A stretch of 64,000 nucleotides of DNA from Eutrophosalina sp902522775 (GCA_902522775.1 CABYWQ010000001.1:62001-126000), one strand, 5' to 3'; positions 16,690 through 27,216 are shown, counted from the stretch's first letter. The notes: generated from the sequence alone by a model not told the origin. Numbers and translations are program-made.

Positions 16690-17987
16690 GAGCTAGGTCA
16701 TCAAAAAAAAATAAAATTAATGTAATTACATTAGGTTGTTCAAAAAATTTATATGATACTGAAATACTTATTTCACAACTAAAGGCAAATAATAAAAATG
16801 TTGTTCATGAAGAAGATGGAAATATAATTGTTATTAATACCTGTGGTTTTATTGATAATGCAAAACAAGAGTCTATTGATACTATCTTACATTATTCAAA
16901 CTTAAAAAAGAAAGGTAAGATTGATAAATTGTTTGTAACTGGATGTTTAAGTGAAAGGTTTAGAGATGACTTAATAAATGAAATTCCCGACGTTGATCAT
17001 TTTTTTGGAACTGCAGATTTACCTCACTTATTAAAATATTTAAGGGCTGACTATAAAAAAGAATTATTAGGTGAAAGATTTCTTTCAACCCCAAAAAATT
17101 ACGCATATTTAAAAATTTCAGAGGGATGTAACCGGAAATGTTCATTTTGTGCAATTCCATTAATGAGAGGAAAGCACATTTCTCGACCAATCAATGAAAT
17201 TATACAAGAAGCAAAACAAATGGCGTCACAAGGTATCAAAGAGTTGATTCTTATTGCTCAAGAATTAACTTATTATGGTATTGATATCTATAAAGAAAGA
17301 ACACTTTCCATACTGCTTAAAAAATTATGTAGAGTTGAAGGAATTGAATGGATTAGATTGCATTATGCTTATCCTTCAGGTTTTCCTGATGAAATTATTG
17401 ATGTTATAAAAAGTGAGAAAAAAATTTGTAATTATTTAGATATTCCTCTTCAACATATTTCAGATAAGATTTTAAAATCAATGCGTAGGGGAGCTGGAAA
17501 AAACAAAATAAATAATTTGATAGCAAAAATTAGAAAAAAAATCCCAGGAATAGCTCTTAGAACAACTTTGATAGTTGGATATCCTGGAGAAAAAATTGAA
17601 GATTTTGAAGAGCTGTGTGAGTGGATTAAACAAACTAAATTTGATAGATTAGGTTGTTTCACCTACAGTCATGAAGAAAATACACATGCTTATTCTCTTG
17701 AGGATGATGTATCAGATCAAGATAAAAAGTTAAGACGAAATACTATTATGAAAATCCAATCAGAAATTTCAAGTAGGCTTAATAAAGAAAAGATTGGTAA
17801 AATAATTAGATGTATAATTGATAGATTTGAAGATGGATACTACATTGGTAGAACTGAGTTTGACTCCCCCGATGTTGACAACAATGTTTTGATAAAATCT
17901 GATTCAGGACACTTAAGGATTGGTGAATTCTATGATGTAAAAGTCAATGATTCAACAGAATATGATTTAATTGCTGAACTTGTATGA
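16686..17987 (+). CDS. rimO: Ribosomal protein S12 methylthiotransferase RimO
   Basis: Radical-SAM enzyme that adds a methylthio group to an Asp of ribosomal protein S12. The 433 residues contain the N-terminal UPF0004 domain with its three cluster cysteines C18 (TLGCSKN), C53 (NTCGFI) and C87 (TGCLSE), then the radical-SAM CxxxCxxC motif C148, C152, C155 (GCNRKCSFC), and a C-terminal TRAM domain. The TLGCSKN start and the CSFCAIPLMRGKHISR block favour RimO over MiaB. It overlaps ftsY and bshC by 4 bases each, so the three are translationally coupled. Confidence 0.95.
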   Translation: MRARSSKKNKINVITLGCSKNLYDTEILISQLKANNKNVVHEEDGNIIVINTCGFIDNAKQESIDTILHYSNLKKKGKIDKLFVTGCLSERFRDDLINEIPDVDHFFGTADLPHLLKYLRADYKKELLGERFLSTPKNYAYLKISEGCNRKCSFCAIPLMRGKHISRPINEIIQEAKQMASQGIKELILIAQELTYYGIDIYKERTLSILLKKLCRVEGIEWIRLHYAYPSGFPDEIIDVIKSEKKICNYLDIPLQHISDKILKSMRRGAGKNKINNLIAKIRKKIPGIALRTTLIVGYPGEKIEDFEELCEWIKQTKFDRLGCFTYSHEENTHAYSLEDDVSDQDKKLRRNTIMKIQSEISSRLNKEKIGKIIRCIIDRFEDGYYIGRTEFDSPDVDNNVLIKSDSGHLRIGEFYDVKVNDSTEYDLIAELV

Positions 17988-19585
17988 AAAGAAATATTTC
18001 AGTTGAAATGAATATTTCTGGTCATTTACCAGAAATTACATATGATTATGTTCAATATAAACAACCTAAAAAATTTTATGGAAGATCTTTTAAAATTGAA
18101 AATTTTAAGAATCAAATTATTGATAAAAGTAATTTTTGTGATAAAAAAAGAAAAATTTTAGTAGAAGCTCTAAAAGATCAAAATAAAAATTATAAACATA
18201 CAAATGCATATAATGAAATTGACTTATTACTAAAAAAGAATAGTTATACAATAACTACTGGACATCAACTTTCTCTTTTTACAGGACCATTGTTTTTTGT
18301 TTACAAGATAATTCAGGTAATAAAGATTTGTGATCAACTAAAAAATAATTACGCCAACTATAATTTTATCCCTATTTTTTGGATGGCATCGGAAGATCAT
18401 GATTTTGAAGAAATAAAAAGCTTTAATTTATATGAAAAAACATTTTCATATGATTACAATTACAAAAAATATTGTACTGGAAAAATTAAAACTTTGCAAA
18501 TGTCTTCAATGCATGAGGAACTAAAAATCTTTTTTGAAGGTAAACCAAATCAAAAAGCTTTGTTAGATCTTTTTAATAAATCATATAAAAAAGAAAAAAA
18601 TTTATCCAGTGCAACAAGGTCATTAGTATATCAATTATTTAAAGATTATAATATTATAGTGCTAGATCCAGATGACCATAGACTAAAAGTTAACTTTAAA
18701 GAATTTGCATTAGATGAGTTAAAAAATTTTTCCTCTCATAAAATTGTGAATAATACAATCAAAAAAATTAAAAATTCTTATAATAAAAAAATTAAAATTC
18801 AGGTCAATCCTAGAATCTTAAATTTATTTTATATTACAAAATCTGAAAGGTATAGAATTGAATATAAAGATGGAGAATATACCTTGATTGGAAAAAATAA
18901 AACCTTTAAAAAAGATGAATTTATTAATCATATTGAATCTAATCCTGACTGTATTTCGCCAAATGTTATTTTGAGACCACTTTATCAAGAATCCATACTT
19001 CCTAATTTAGCATATGTTGGAGGTGGTTCTGAAATATCATATTGGCTTGAATTAAAAGATTTATTTAATTTTTACAAATTACCCTTCCCAATTCTTGCTG
19101 TTAGAAAATCATTATTATTAATAAGTAAAAGAGATTTTGAGAAAATTGATGGTTTAAATTTAAAAATTCAAGACTTTTTTTTAAAAAAGGATCAAATTGT
19201 TAAAAAGTTTCTAAAATCAAACGATGATTATAATTTTAGTTTAAAAAATATCTCAGATAGTTATTTCAAAAATATTGATGAATTAAAAAATGAACTTTCT
19301 GCAATTGATAGTTCATTAGTATCAACTTTAGATGCTTTGATAACAAGACATAAAAAAGAGTATAATTCTTTAGAAAAAAAAGTGATTAAAACAATCAAAT
19401 TAAAAAACTCACAAAAATTAAAATCTATTGAGAGAATTTATAAGAGAATATTCCCCAATGGTTCTCCGCAAGAAAGGTTTCTAAATTTTTCTCATTTTTA
19501 CTCTATTCATGGCCAGGAATTTATTGATTTTATATTTGATGTTATGCAACCATTTGACTCAAGATTGCAAGTCTGTGAAATTTAA
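17984..19585 (+). CDS. bshC: Bacillithiol biosynthesis cysteine-adding enzyme BshC
   Basis: Putative last enzyme of bacillithiol synthesis, which joins Cys to glucosaminyl-malate to form the low-molecular-weight thiol used in place of glutathione. The 533 residues match the family length. The recognisable block is TGHQLSLFTGPLFFVYKI followed by PIFWMASEDHDFEE, plus the C-terminal FPNGSPQERFLNF segment. Coiled-coil-like Lys/Glu helices fill the later half, as in the known structure. bshA and bshB are not in the window. The ATG overlaps the rimO stop. Confidence 0.93.
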   Translation: MKRNISVEMNISGHLPEITYDYVQYKQPKKFYGRSFKIENFKNQIIDKSNFCDKKRKILVEALKDQNKNYKHTNAYNEIDLLLKKNSYTITTGHQLSLFTGPLFFVYKIIQVIKICDQLKNNYANYNFIPIFWMASEDHDFEEIKSFNLYEKTFSYDYNYKKYCTGKIKTLQMSSMHEELKIFFEGKPNQKALLDLFNKSYKKEKNLSSATRSLVYQLFKDYNIIVLDPDDHRLKVNFKEFALDELKNFSSHKIVNNTIKKIKNSYNKKIKIQVNPRILNLFYITKSERYRIEYKDGEYTLIGKNKTFKKDEFINHIESNPDCISPNVILRPLYQESILPNLAYVGGGSEISYWLELKDLFNFYKLPFPILAVRKSLLLISKRDFEKIDGLNLKIQDFFLKKDQIVKKFLKSNDDYNFSLKNISDSYFKNIDELKNELSAIDSSLVSTLDALITRHKKEYNSLEKKVIKTIKLKNSQKLKSIERIYKRIFPNGSPQERFLNFSHFYSIHGQEFIDFIFDVMQPFDSRLQVCEI

Positions 19586-19609
19586 TTTTATTTATCATTT
19601 TTAATGATG

Positions 19610-19617
19610 TATTTTTG
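19610..19617 (+). promoter_or_regulatory. -7 promoter element before guaA
   Basis: TATTTTTG, an exact TAnnTTTG match that ends 3 bases before the guaA ATG at 19621. A TTG inside this box is in frame with guaA but belongs to the promoter rather than the coding region. Confidence 0.55.
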
Positions 19618-19620
19618 AAA

Positions 19621-21150
19621 ATGCAAGAGAAGGTTTTAATTCTTGATTTCGGATCCCAGTATACACAACTTATTGCCAGAAGAGTAAGGGAGCTTAATAT
19701 ATTCTGTGAAATATTTCCATATAATAATAATAAATATGATATCAGTGATTATAAAGCGCTAATTCTTTCTGGATCTCCTTACTCTGTTAGATCTGACAAT
19801 TCATTAAAAATTAATATGGACAACTTTAGGAGTGTTTTACCAGTTCTTGGAATATGTTATGGTGCTCAATTACTAGCTCATAAAAGCGGAGGTGAAGTGA
19901 AAGCATCGAAGACTAGAGAATATGGTAGAGCTAATCTTCAATCTATTGATAATACAAACACTCTGTTCACTGGTATTCAAGACTCTTCTCAGGTTTGGAT
20001 GAGTCATGCGGATACAATTTTCAAGTTACCACCTTCTTGTATAAGAGTAGCAAGCACCAAAGATGTAGAAAATGCTGCATTTCAATTTGTTGGTGAAAAT
20101 ACATTCGGAATTCAATTTCACCCTGAAGTTTATCATAGTTCGGATGGAAAAAAATTATTAAAAAATTTTTTAATTAATATATCTAATATTAATCCTAACT
20201 GGACTGCTAGTTCATTTGTTGACAAAACAATATATGATCTCAAAAAAATAATTGGCAATGAAAGTGTTGTTCTTGGCTTGTCTGGTGGAGTTGACTCATC
20301 AGTTGCTGCCGTATTGCTAAACAAAGCTATTAAAAATAAATTGTACTGTGTTTTTATTGATAATGGTTTGCTTCGAAAAAATGAATTTGATTCTGTTTTA
20401 AAACAATACGAAGGTATGGGTTTGAACGTTAAGGGGATAGATGCAAAAGATAAATTTTATTCAGCTCTGAAAAATATTGATGACCCTGAAAAAAAGAGAA
20501 AAGTAATTGGAAAAGTTTTTGTTGATGTATTTGATCAAGAATCAAAAAAAATTAATAATGTCAAGTGGCTTGGTCAAGGAACAATTTATCCCGATGTTAT
20601 TGAATCAATCTCTGTAAAAGGTCCTTCAGCTACCATTAAATCACATCATAACGTTGGCGGTCTGCCTGATTATATGAAATTAAAGATTATAGAGCCTTTA
20701 AAAATGTTGTTTAAAGATGAAGTTAGAAGAGTAGGTAAAGAGTTAAAAATTAGTGATAAAATTTTAAAAAGACATCCTTTTCCTGGTCCAGGTTTAGCTA
20801 TCAGAATTCTAGGTGATATAAATGAAGAAAAGGTGAAAATTCTTCAGGAAGCAGATGAGATTTTTATAAGTGAATTAATTTCTAATAATCTATATGATAA
20901 AACTTGGCAAGCTGGTGTTATTTTACTTCCAATTAAGTCTGTTGGGGTTATGGGAGATGAAAGGACATATGAAAATTGTGTTGTATTGCGAGCTGTTACC
21001 TCAACTGATGGAATGACAGCTGATTGGGTCGATCTACCATATGAATTTTTACAAGATGTTTCCAATAAGATCATAAACAATGTAAAGGGTATTAACAGAG
21101 TTGTATATGATATTAGTTCAAAACCTCCTGCAACGATTGAATGGGAATAA
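19621..21150 (+). CDS. guaA: GMP synthase (glutamine-hydrolysing)
   Basis: Converts XMP to GMP using glutamine and ATP, the last step of guanine nucleotide synthesis. The 509 residues start MQEKVLILDFGSQYTQLIAR. The class-I glutamine amidotransferase triad is visible with Cys79 (LGICYGAQ) and His/Glu in FHPEVYH. The PP-loop ATP site is GLSGGVDSSVAA, and the C-terminal dimerisation domain ends in PPATIEWE, the usual terminus. The ATG is preferred over the upstream TTG at 19615 because the TTG lies in a -7 box and the family starts at this Met. The stop overlaps the next start (TAATG). Confidence 0.97.
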   Translation: MQEKVLILDFGSQYTQLIARRVRELNIFCEIFPYNNNKYDISDYKALILSGSPYSVRSDNSLKINMDNFRSVLPVLGICYGAQLLAHKSGGEVKASKTREYGRANLQSIDNTNTLFTGIQDSSQVWMSHADTIFKLPPSCIRVASTKDVENAAFQFVGENTFGIQFHPEVYHSSDGKKLLKNFLINISNINPNWTASSFVDKTIYDLKKIIGNESVVLGLSGGVDSSVAAVLLNKAIKNKLYCVFIDNGLLRKNEFDSVLKQYEGMGLNVKGIDAKDKFYSALKNIDDPEKKRKVIGKVFVDVFDQESKKINNVKWLGQGTIYPDVIESISVKGPSATIKSHHNVGGLPDYMKLKIIEPLKMLFKDEVRRVGKELKISDKILKRHPFPGPGLAIRILGDINEEKVKILQEADEIFISELISNNLYDKTWQAGVILLPIKSVGVMGDERTYENCVVLRAVTSTDGMTADWVDLPYEFLQDVSNKIINNVKGINRVVYDISSKPPATIEWE

Positions 21151-22577
21151 TGAAAAAAAATTATTTTTTAATTATATTATTTTGTTTTAACATAAATGCA
21201 CAGAAAAAACTTTCTGATTTTCATTTAAATTACGATTCAATCGTAAATCATACCGTTCAAAAAAAAGAGACCATTTTTAGTTTATCAAAAAAATATGGTT
21301 TATCAATTAATGAAATAATGAAAGCTAATCCAGGAATTCAAATTGATAAATTAAAAAGAAGATCTATTCTAATTATCCCCTTAAGAAAAAAAAATGTTGT
21401 TAAAAATGAGCTTGATGTTGTAGTTGAATCATTAAAAAATGACTCATTAAACCTGTCGGATTTAAAATTAAATGATTTAACAAAAGAGAAATTCAAAAAG
21501 ATTGATTTTGAATTAGCTTTTCTTGCCCCATTTAAATTAAATACTGTAGTTTTAGATTCAGTTGAAGACACAGAAAAGACACTTAGTGAAGTAAACTTGA
21601 CAACAATCTCAATTAATTTTTACAATGGTCTCAGCTATGCTGTTGAAGAGTTGAAAGATTTAGGTATTAATGTTAATGTAAGTATTTATGATACAGAGAA
21701 TGATTTAAATAAAATTAATGAATTAAAAAGTCTAGATTTAAAAAAGTTTGATTTGATTATAGGCCCTTTTATTAATAGAAACTTCAATAAATTCAATTCT
21801 GATAATATCTCATTAATAGTATCACCCCTTGTTGAAAATGGAATAAGTGTTAAAGAAAATGTGCTTATTACAACAACTAATAATTCATTAAAATCGTCCA
21901 GAGTTTTTGATATTATTGATAATGAGATTGCTCTAATGGAAGATCAATGCGCAATAATTATTTCTGACTTAGAAAATATAAGTTCAAAATCTAAACTTAT
22001 AAAGAGATTTCCTAATGCAGAAGTTATTAATATTGATGAAGAAAATCTTTTTGTTGATCCTGAGATCACTGACTCTTTGATGGGAGTTAATAAACAGAAT
22101 TGGGTTTTTTTAGAAACATCGAAAACAAATGTTATATCAAGTGTAACATCTCTTTTAAATTCTCAAAACAACTATGAAAGAAAAATTAGATTATTTTCAA
22201 CTGTTAGTTCTGAAAACTATGAGAACTCAAATATTAGTCTTGAAAAACTTGGTAATTTAAATTTTATTTATCCATCAAATTCAAAACCTTCAACAAGTTT
22301 TGAGTTTAATAATTTTTATGAGAGATTCATTGATAAATTCGGTAATGAGCCTGACAGGATCTCGACTAAAGCAAGAGATATCACTTATGACTTGGTCTTA
22401 AGAATAGCTGTATTTAAAAAATTTGAAAATTCTTTGCCGTATGGTGAAACAACTTATTTTCAAAATAAATTTGATTATACTTTCAAAGACAATTTTTATA
22501 GAAACAGATCCTTTTTTATTTTGAGGCATAGAGATCTTGAAATTTTGGAAATTGAAGAAAACAATAATGAACAATAG
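21150..22577 (+). CDS. Secreted LysM-domain protein with periplasmic ligand-binding-like domain
   Basis: Exported protein of 475 residues. A signal peptide (MKKNYFLIILFCFNINA, ending near AQ) is followed by a LysM peptidoglycan-binding domain at about residues 33-78 (HTVQKKETIFSLSKKYGLS, EIMKANPGI). The remaining 380 residues resemble the type-1 periplasmic binding fold seen in LysM-containing amino-acid-binding-like proteins of Bacteroidota, with strands such as FELAFLAPF and FDLIIGPF. The function is unknown; a cell-wall-bound sensor or structural role is possible. Start chosen at the ATG overlapping the guaA stop rather than three codons earlier. Confidence 0.8.
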   Translation: MKKNYFLIILFCFNINAQKKLSDFHLNYDSIVNHTVQKKETIFSLSKKYGLSINEIMKANPGIQIDKLKRRSILIIPLRKKNVVKNELDVVVESLKNDSLNLSDLKLNDLTKEKFKKIDFELAFLAPFKLNTVVLDSVEDTEKTLSEVNLTTISINFYNGLSYAVEELKDLGINVNVSIYDTENDLNKINELKSLDLKKFDLIIGPFINRNFNKFNSDNISLIVSPLVENGISVKENVLITTTNNSLKSSRVFDIIDNEIALMEDQCAIIISDLENISSKSKLIKRFPNAEVINIDEENLFVDPEITDSLMGVNKQNWVFLETSKTNVISSVTSLLNSQNNYERKIRLFSTVSSENYENSNISLEKLGNLNFIYPSNSKPSTSFEFNNFYERFIDKFGNEPDRISTKARDITYDLVLRIAVFKKFENSLPYGETTYFQNKFDYTFKDNFYRNRSFFILRHRDLEILEIEENNNEQ

Positions 22578-22582
22578 TTTTG

Positions 22583-22590
22583 TATTTTTG
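22583..22590 (+). promoter_or_regulatory. -7 promoter element before pyrG
   Basis: TATTTTTG, an exact TAnnTTTG match directly after the LysM gene stop and 11 bases before the pyrG ATG, implying a very short leader. Confidence 0.5.
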
Positions 22591-22601
22591 AAAAATTATT
22601 A

Positions 22602-24224
22602 ATGAAATCTAAAAGTCTTCCTAAATATATTTTTGTTACTGGCGGTGTAAGTTCATCATTGGGTAAAGGTATTATTTCTGCTTCACTCGCAAAATTATTA
22701 CAATCTCGTGGTTTGAATGTTACAATTCAAAAATTTGACCCATACATTAACATTGATCCAGGAACTTTGAATCCTTATGAACATGGAGAATGTTATGTAA
22801 CAGAGGATGGTACTGAAACAGATTTAGATTTAGGTCATTATGAAAGATTTTTAAATATTAGAACCAGTGAATCAAATAATACAACTACTGGTCAGATTTA
22901 CCAAACAGTTATAAATAAAGAGCGCAAAGGAGATTTTTTAGGTAAGACAGTACAAGTTATTCCTCACATTACAAATGAAATTAAAAGAAGAATTAAATTA
23001 ATTCAAAAAGTAAAGAATTATGATGTTATAATTACTGAACTCGGAGGAACGGTTGGTGACATTGAATCTTATCCCTTCATTGAGGCTGTAAGGCAATTTA
23101 GATGGGAGGTTGGTATGGGTAATAGTGTAGTTATTCATCTAACACTTTTGCCGTATTTATCAGCGGCTGGTGAATTAAAAACAAAACCAACCCAACATTC
23201 TGTAAAAAAATTAATGGAATCAGGAATAAATGCCGATATTATTGTCTGTAGAACAGAACATAGTTTAAATGATGAGTTAAGAAAAAAGATAGCCCTGTTC
23301 TGTAATGTTGAAATTGAATCAGTTATCGAGTCTATAGATGCTTCAACAATTTATGAAGTCCCTGTTTTAATGCAAAATGAAAAGTTAGATGATGTTGTAT
23401 TAAAGAAATTAAATTTGAATAATATCCAATTATCAAAACTTGATAATTGGAATGCATTTGTCAAAAAAATAAAAAATCCATCAAATGAGGTTAGTATTGG
23501 TTTAATAGGTAAATATGTCGAACTACAAGACTCATACAAATCAATTTTAGAGTCTTTTATTCATGCTGGTGCCACAAATGATGTAAAAGTTAATGTTATC
23601 CCGATTCACTCCGAAGAAATTAATCCAAAATCTATTGATGAAATTTTTAAAAATCTAAATGGTATTTTAGTTGCTCCTGGTTTTGGGGAGAGAGGTGTAG
23701 AGGGCAAAATTGAATCAATTAGAATCGCAAGAGAAAAAAATATTCCTTTTCTAGGAATATGTTTGGGAATGCAGATGGCAGTTATTGAATTTTCAAGAAA
23801 TATTTTAGGATTAAATAAAGCAAATTCTACAGAGATGGATATAAATTGTGAACATCCTGTAATTTCTATGATGGAAAGTCAAAAAAATATTAAGGAAAAA
23901 GGAGGTACTATGAGATTAGGTTCTTGGAGATGTGTTATAGAAAAGAATTCATTAGCATATAAAATTTATTCCACTAATGAAATTAGCGAAAGACACAGGC
24001 ATAGGTATGAATTAAACTTTGATTTCATAAGTCAACTATCTGAAAAAGGTATGATTTTCTCAGGAAAAAATCCTGATACAGGTTTGGTTGAAATTATTGA
24101 ACTTTCTAATCATCCGTGGTTTTTTGGCGTTCAATTTCATCCTGAATATCAAAGTACAGTTGAAGAACCACACCCTGTCTTTGTATCTTTCGTAAAAGCT
24201 GCTCTCAATAATAAAATTAATTAA
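22602..24224 (+). CDS. pyrG: CTP synthase
   Basis: Aminates UTP to CTP with ATP and glutamine. The 540 residues have the synthase domain with the P-loop-like GGVSSSLGKG (residues 14-23) and the YLNVDPGT-type segment PYINIDPGTLNP. The C-terminal glutaminase domain has its nucleophile in LGICLGMQMA and the His/Glu pair in FHPEYQ. Length is standard. The stop codon overlaps the yidC start (TAATGG), so the two are coupled. Confidence 0.97.
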   Translation: MKSKSLPKYIFVTGGVSSSLGKGIISASLAKLLQSRGLNVTIQKFDPYINIDPGTLNPYEHGECYVTEDGTETDLDLGHYERFLNIRTSESNNTTTGQIYQTVINKERKGDFLGKTVQVIPHITNEIKRRIKLIQKVKNYDVIITELGGTVGDIESYPFIEAVRQFRWEVGMGNSVVIHLTLLPYLSAAGELKTKPTQHSVKKLMESGINADIIVCRTEHSLNDELRKKIALFCNVEIESVIESIDASTIYEVPVLMQNEKLDDVVLKKLNLNNIQLSKLDNWNAFVKKIKNPSNEVSIGLIGKYVELQDSYKSILESFIHAGATNDVKVNVIPIHSEEINPKSIDEIFKNLNGILVAPGFGERGVEGKIESIRIAREKNIPFLGICLGMQMAVIEFSRNILGLNKANSTEMDINCEHPVISMMESQKNIKEKGGTMRLGSWRCVIEKNSLAYKIYSTNEISERHRHRYELNFDFISQLSEKGMIFSGKNPDTGLVEIIELSNHPWFFGVQFHPEYQSTVEEPHPVFVSFVKAALNNKIN

Positions 24225-26035
24225 TGGAAGAAAGTAAAATTGACCCATATCAAATAATAGGTTTTTTATTGTTGATAGCCTGTGCTTTTTGGGTTTTTTA
24301 TTTTACTCCAAATCCTGTTGAAAATATTGATAAAAATATAATTCAAGATGAAAGTGAAATTTCTAAGCCTGTAATTGTAGATAGATCTTTTATTACAAAT
24401 GATGATTTTAAAGTTCAAGAAAATGAATTTATCACTTTGGAAAATAAAAATTTAAAGTTAGTTTTTTCAACAAAGGGTGCTCAAATTTCAGAGTCTGTTC
24501 TTAAAAATTATAAAAAATTTGATGGAGACACAATTAAAATAAATGATAATAATCAAAACTTTTCATTTAACTCTTCAAATTTAAATACATCCCAACTTTA
24601 TTTTAATTTTTTAATAAACGAAAGTAGTGAAGGTAAAGAAATTAAATTTTTCTACTCAGAACAACAAGGTAAATCTATTATATTTAATTATTTTCTACCT
24701 AATGATGGTTTTCTTTTAAACTTAGACGTTAGAATAACTGGTTACAGTCGATTAATAGATAGAAATTCAAAAATAGAACTTAATTGGTCCTTAGATTCAT
24801 ATCAAAATACAAAAAGTGAAGTTTATGAAAATAGATATACTTATTTAAATTATCAAGATGGAGGTGAAGAAGTTAGAGATTTGAGTGCATATAGTGATGA
24901 TGATGATACAGATTCGGCAAAATGGATTTCATACAGTCAACATCTTTTCAATTCCATTTTAATATTTGATAATATTAAAAATAGTATAGATTTTTCATCA
25001 AAAAACATTGATGGATCAAATAAAAATACTACAAAAATTGACATAACAGAAGACAGAAATAATATTCATTTTCTAAAAAGTTTTGAATCTAAAATTCCAA
25101 TAACCTTAAAATCAAATGGTGAAATCAATGAAAAATTTGAATGGTATATTGGTCCGAATGATTACTATATAACTAAAGAATATGACTATAACATATCAGA
25201 ATCTATATGGTTTGGCTGGGGTATTTTTGGTTGGATAAATAAAAATATAATGTTTCCATTGTACAATTTTTTAAGTTCATCTTTTTCAGCAGGTTTATCA
25301 ATAATTTTAATGGTAATTTTTTTAAGATTAGTTATGTCTCCTGTTCAATACAAATTGTATTTAGGTCAAGCGAAAATGAGAATTTTAAAACCTGAAATTA
25401 CAGCAGTTTCTGAAAAGTATAAGGACGATCCCATGAAAAGAAATCAGGAAACTATGAAAATTTATAATCAATCTGGAGCTAATCCTCTAGCAGGATGTTT
25501 ACCTGCCCTTATTCAATTACCAGTATTTTATGCTTTGTTTTGTTTTTTTCCTGTTGCATTTGAATTAAGAGGTAAATCTTTTTTATGGGCTGATGATTTA
25601 AGTATGTATGATGTAATTTTTGAGCTTCCTTTCTATATTCCTTTGTACGGAGATCATGTCAGTTTATTTCCAATTACTGCTGGTTTTGCAATGTTTTTCT
25701 ATACTAAAATGTCAGGTACTCAACAGATGCAACCAACGCAACCAGGAATGCCAAATATGAAGTTAATAATGTACTTTATTCCATTCTCAATAATAATTTT
25801 CTTTAATAATTTTGCCAGTGGATTATCATTATATTATACGATTTCAAACATTCTTACAATACTAATTATGCTAACAATCAAGAATTTCATTATCGATGAG
25901 AAAAAAGTTTTAGCAAGTATTGAGGAAAGAAAGAAACAGCCTGCAACAGAAAATCGATTCCAAAGAAGATTAAGAAAAATGAAAGAAATGATGGATGAAG
26001 CTGATAAAAAACAAAAACTTAAAAGAAATAAATAA
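24224..26035 (+). CDS. yidC: Membrane protein insertase YidC
   Basis: Inner-membrane insertase that folds membrane proteins alone or with Sec. The 603 residues start with a transmembrane helix (about residues 8-25), then a large periplasmic domain (to about 330), then the conserved core with five helices: FLSSSFSAGLSIILMVIFLRL, NPLAGCLPALIQLPVFYALF, and the final helix pair near MKLIMYFIPFSIIIFFNNFASGLSLYY. The core Arg (IFLRLVMSP) is present. A basic C-terminal tail (KRNK) follows. Usual neighbours rpmH, rnpA and mnmE are not here, which is normal for Bacteroidota, where yidC often follows pyrG. Confidence 0.96.
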   Translation: MEESKIDPYQIIGFLLLIACAFWVFYFTPNPVENIDKNIIQDESEISKPVIVDRSFITNDDFKVQENEFITLENKNLKLVFSTKGAQISESVLKNYKKFDGDTIKINDNNQNFSFNSSNLNTSQLYFNFLINESSEGKEIKFFYSEQQGKSIIFNYFLPNDGFLLNLDVRITGYSRLIDRNSKIELNWSLDSYQNTKSEVYENRYTYLNYQDGGEEVRDLSAYSDDDDTDSAKWISYSQHLFNSILIFDNIKNSIDFSSKNIDGSNKNTTKIDITEDRNNIHFLKSFESKIPITLKSNGEINEKFEWYIGPNDYYITKEYDYNISESIWFGWGIFGWINKNIMFPLYNFLSSSFSAGLSIILMVIFLRLVMSPVQYKLYLGQAKMRILKPEITAVSEKYKDDPMKRNQETMKIYNQSGANPLAGCLPALIQLPVFYALFCFFPVAFELRGKSFLWADDLSMYDVIFELPFYIPLYGDHVSLFPITAGFAMFFYTKMSGTQQMQPTQPGMPNMKLIMYFIPFSIIIFFNNFASGLSLYYTISNILTILIMLTIKNFIIDEKKVLASIEERKKQPATENRFQRRLRKMKEMMDEADKKQKLKRNK

Positions 26036-26037
26036 AT

Positions 26038-27216
26038 ATGTCAACCTCCTCATTAAGAGTTGTAGTTGCAATGTCGGGTGGTGTTGATTCTAGTGTTGCT
26101 GCTTATTTATTAAAGGAGCAAGGTTATGATGTTTTAGCTATTTTTATGAAAAACTGGCATGATGAAAGTGTCACTATCTCACCAGAGTGCCCTTGGCTTG
26201 AGGATAGTTATGATGCAATGATAGTAGCTCAAAAATTAAAAATACCATTTCAGGTAATTGATTTAAGTAGTCAATACAAAGATAAGATTGTTGATTATAT
26301 GTTTTCTGAGTATGGTATTGGAAGAACTCCAAACCCTGATATTCTTTGTAATAGAGAAATTAAATTTGAGATTTTTCTTCAAATCGCTTTAAATCTGAAT
26401 GCTAATTATATCGCCACGGGTCATTATGCTCAAGTTGAATCTAAGGAATTAGAAGGAAAGAAGGTTTATTATTTAAAATCTGGCAAGGATAAGGATAAAG
26501 ATCAGTCTTATTTTTTATGTCAATTGAATCAAGATCAGTTAAGTAAAACACTTTTTCCTATTGGTCATTTGAAAAAGAGTGATGTAAGAAGAATCGCAAA
26601 AAATAATGGGTTAATTACTGCAAATAAAAAAGATTCCCAAGGACTTTGTTTTATTGGTAAGGTTAAATTACCAGAATTTTTACAACAAAAACTTAAAAAA
26701 AAAGAAGGTGATGTTATTTTAATTCCCAATAATTTAAAGTTATATAAAAAAAGAGTTGGTGATGGCAACTTAAAAAACAACTCAAAAGGATTTTTGTACT
26801 CTGATGATATGGGAGCGCTAGTGGGTAAACATCCAGGAGCTCATTTTTATACTGTAGGACAAAGGAAAGGACTTGCAATTGGAGGAATGAGTAAGCCGTT
26901 ATTTGTTATTGGGACTGATATAAAAAAAAATATAATTTATGTTGGTGAGGGAGGAGAACACTATGGATTATACAGGTCTTCGCTTAGAGTCAATAAGAAA
27001 AAAATGCATCATGTTATACCAGGTTTTGATTTGATAAATCATAATAATCTATTTGCAAGAATTAGATATAGACAACCTCTGCAAGCTGTTAGAATTGAAC
27101 AAGATGAAAAATTTTACATATTATCTTTTAGTGTAAAACAAAAATCAATAGCGAAAGGTCAGTTTGTTGCAATTTATAGTGATAACTATATTGTTAGTTC
27201 AGGCGTTATAGATTAA
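26038..27216 (+). CDS. mnmA: tRNA-specific 2-thiouridylase MnmA
   Basis: Puts the 2-thio group on U34 of tRNA Lys, Glu and Gln. The 392 residues show the PP-loop ATP motif AMSGGVDSSVAAYLL, the first catalytic Cys in NPDILCNREIKF and the second in GLCFIGK, followed by the C-terminal beta-barrel region (AHFYTVGQRKGLAIGG). It needs a cysteine desulfurase as sulfur source; one is coded at 51492-52631. It starts 2 bases after yidC and its last 11 bases overlap the converging lysA. Confidence 0.96.
   Translation: MSTSSLRVVVAMSGGVDSSVAAYLLKEQGYDVLAIFMKNWHDESVTISPECPWLEDSYDAMIVAQKLKIPFQVIDLSSQYKDKIVDYMFSEYGIGRTPNPDILCNREIKFEIFLQIALNLNANYIATGHYAQVESKELEGKKVYYLKSGKDKDKDQSYFLCQLNQDQLSKTLFPIGHLKKSDVRRIAKNNGLITANKKDSQGLCFIGKVKLPEFLQQKLKKKEGDVILIPNNLKLYKKRVGDGNLKNNSKGFLYSDDMGALVGKHPGAHFYTVGQRKGLAIGGMSKPLFVIGTDIKKNIIYVGEGGEHYGLYRSSLRVNKKKMHHVIPGFDLINHNNLFARIRYRQPLQAVRIEQDEKFYILSFSVKQKSIAKGQFVAIYSDNYIVSSGVID

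Noticed and set aside
19615..19620. TTG as guaA start
   Set aside because: The TTG is inside a -7 box and the family N terminus fits the ATG two codons later.
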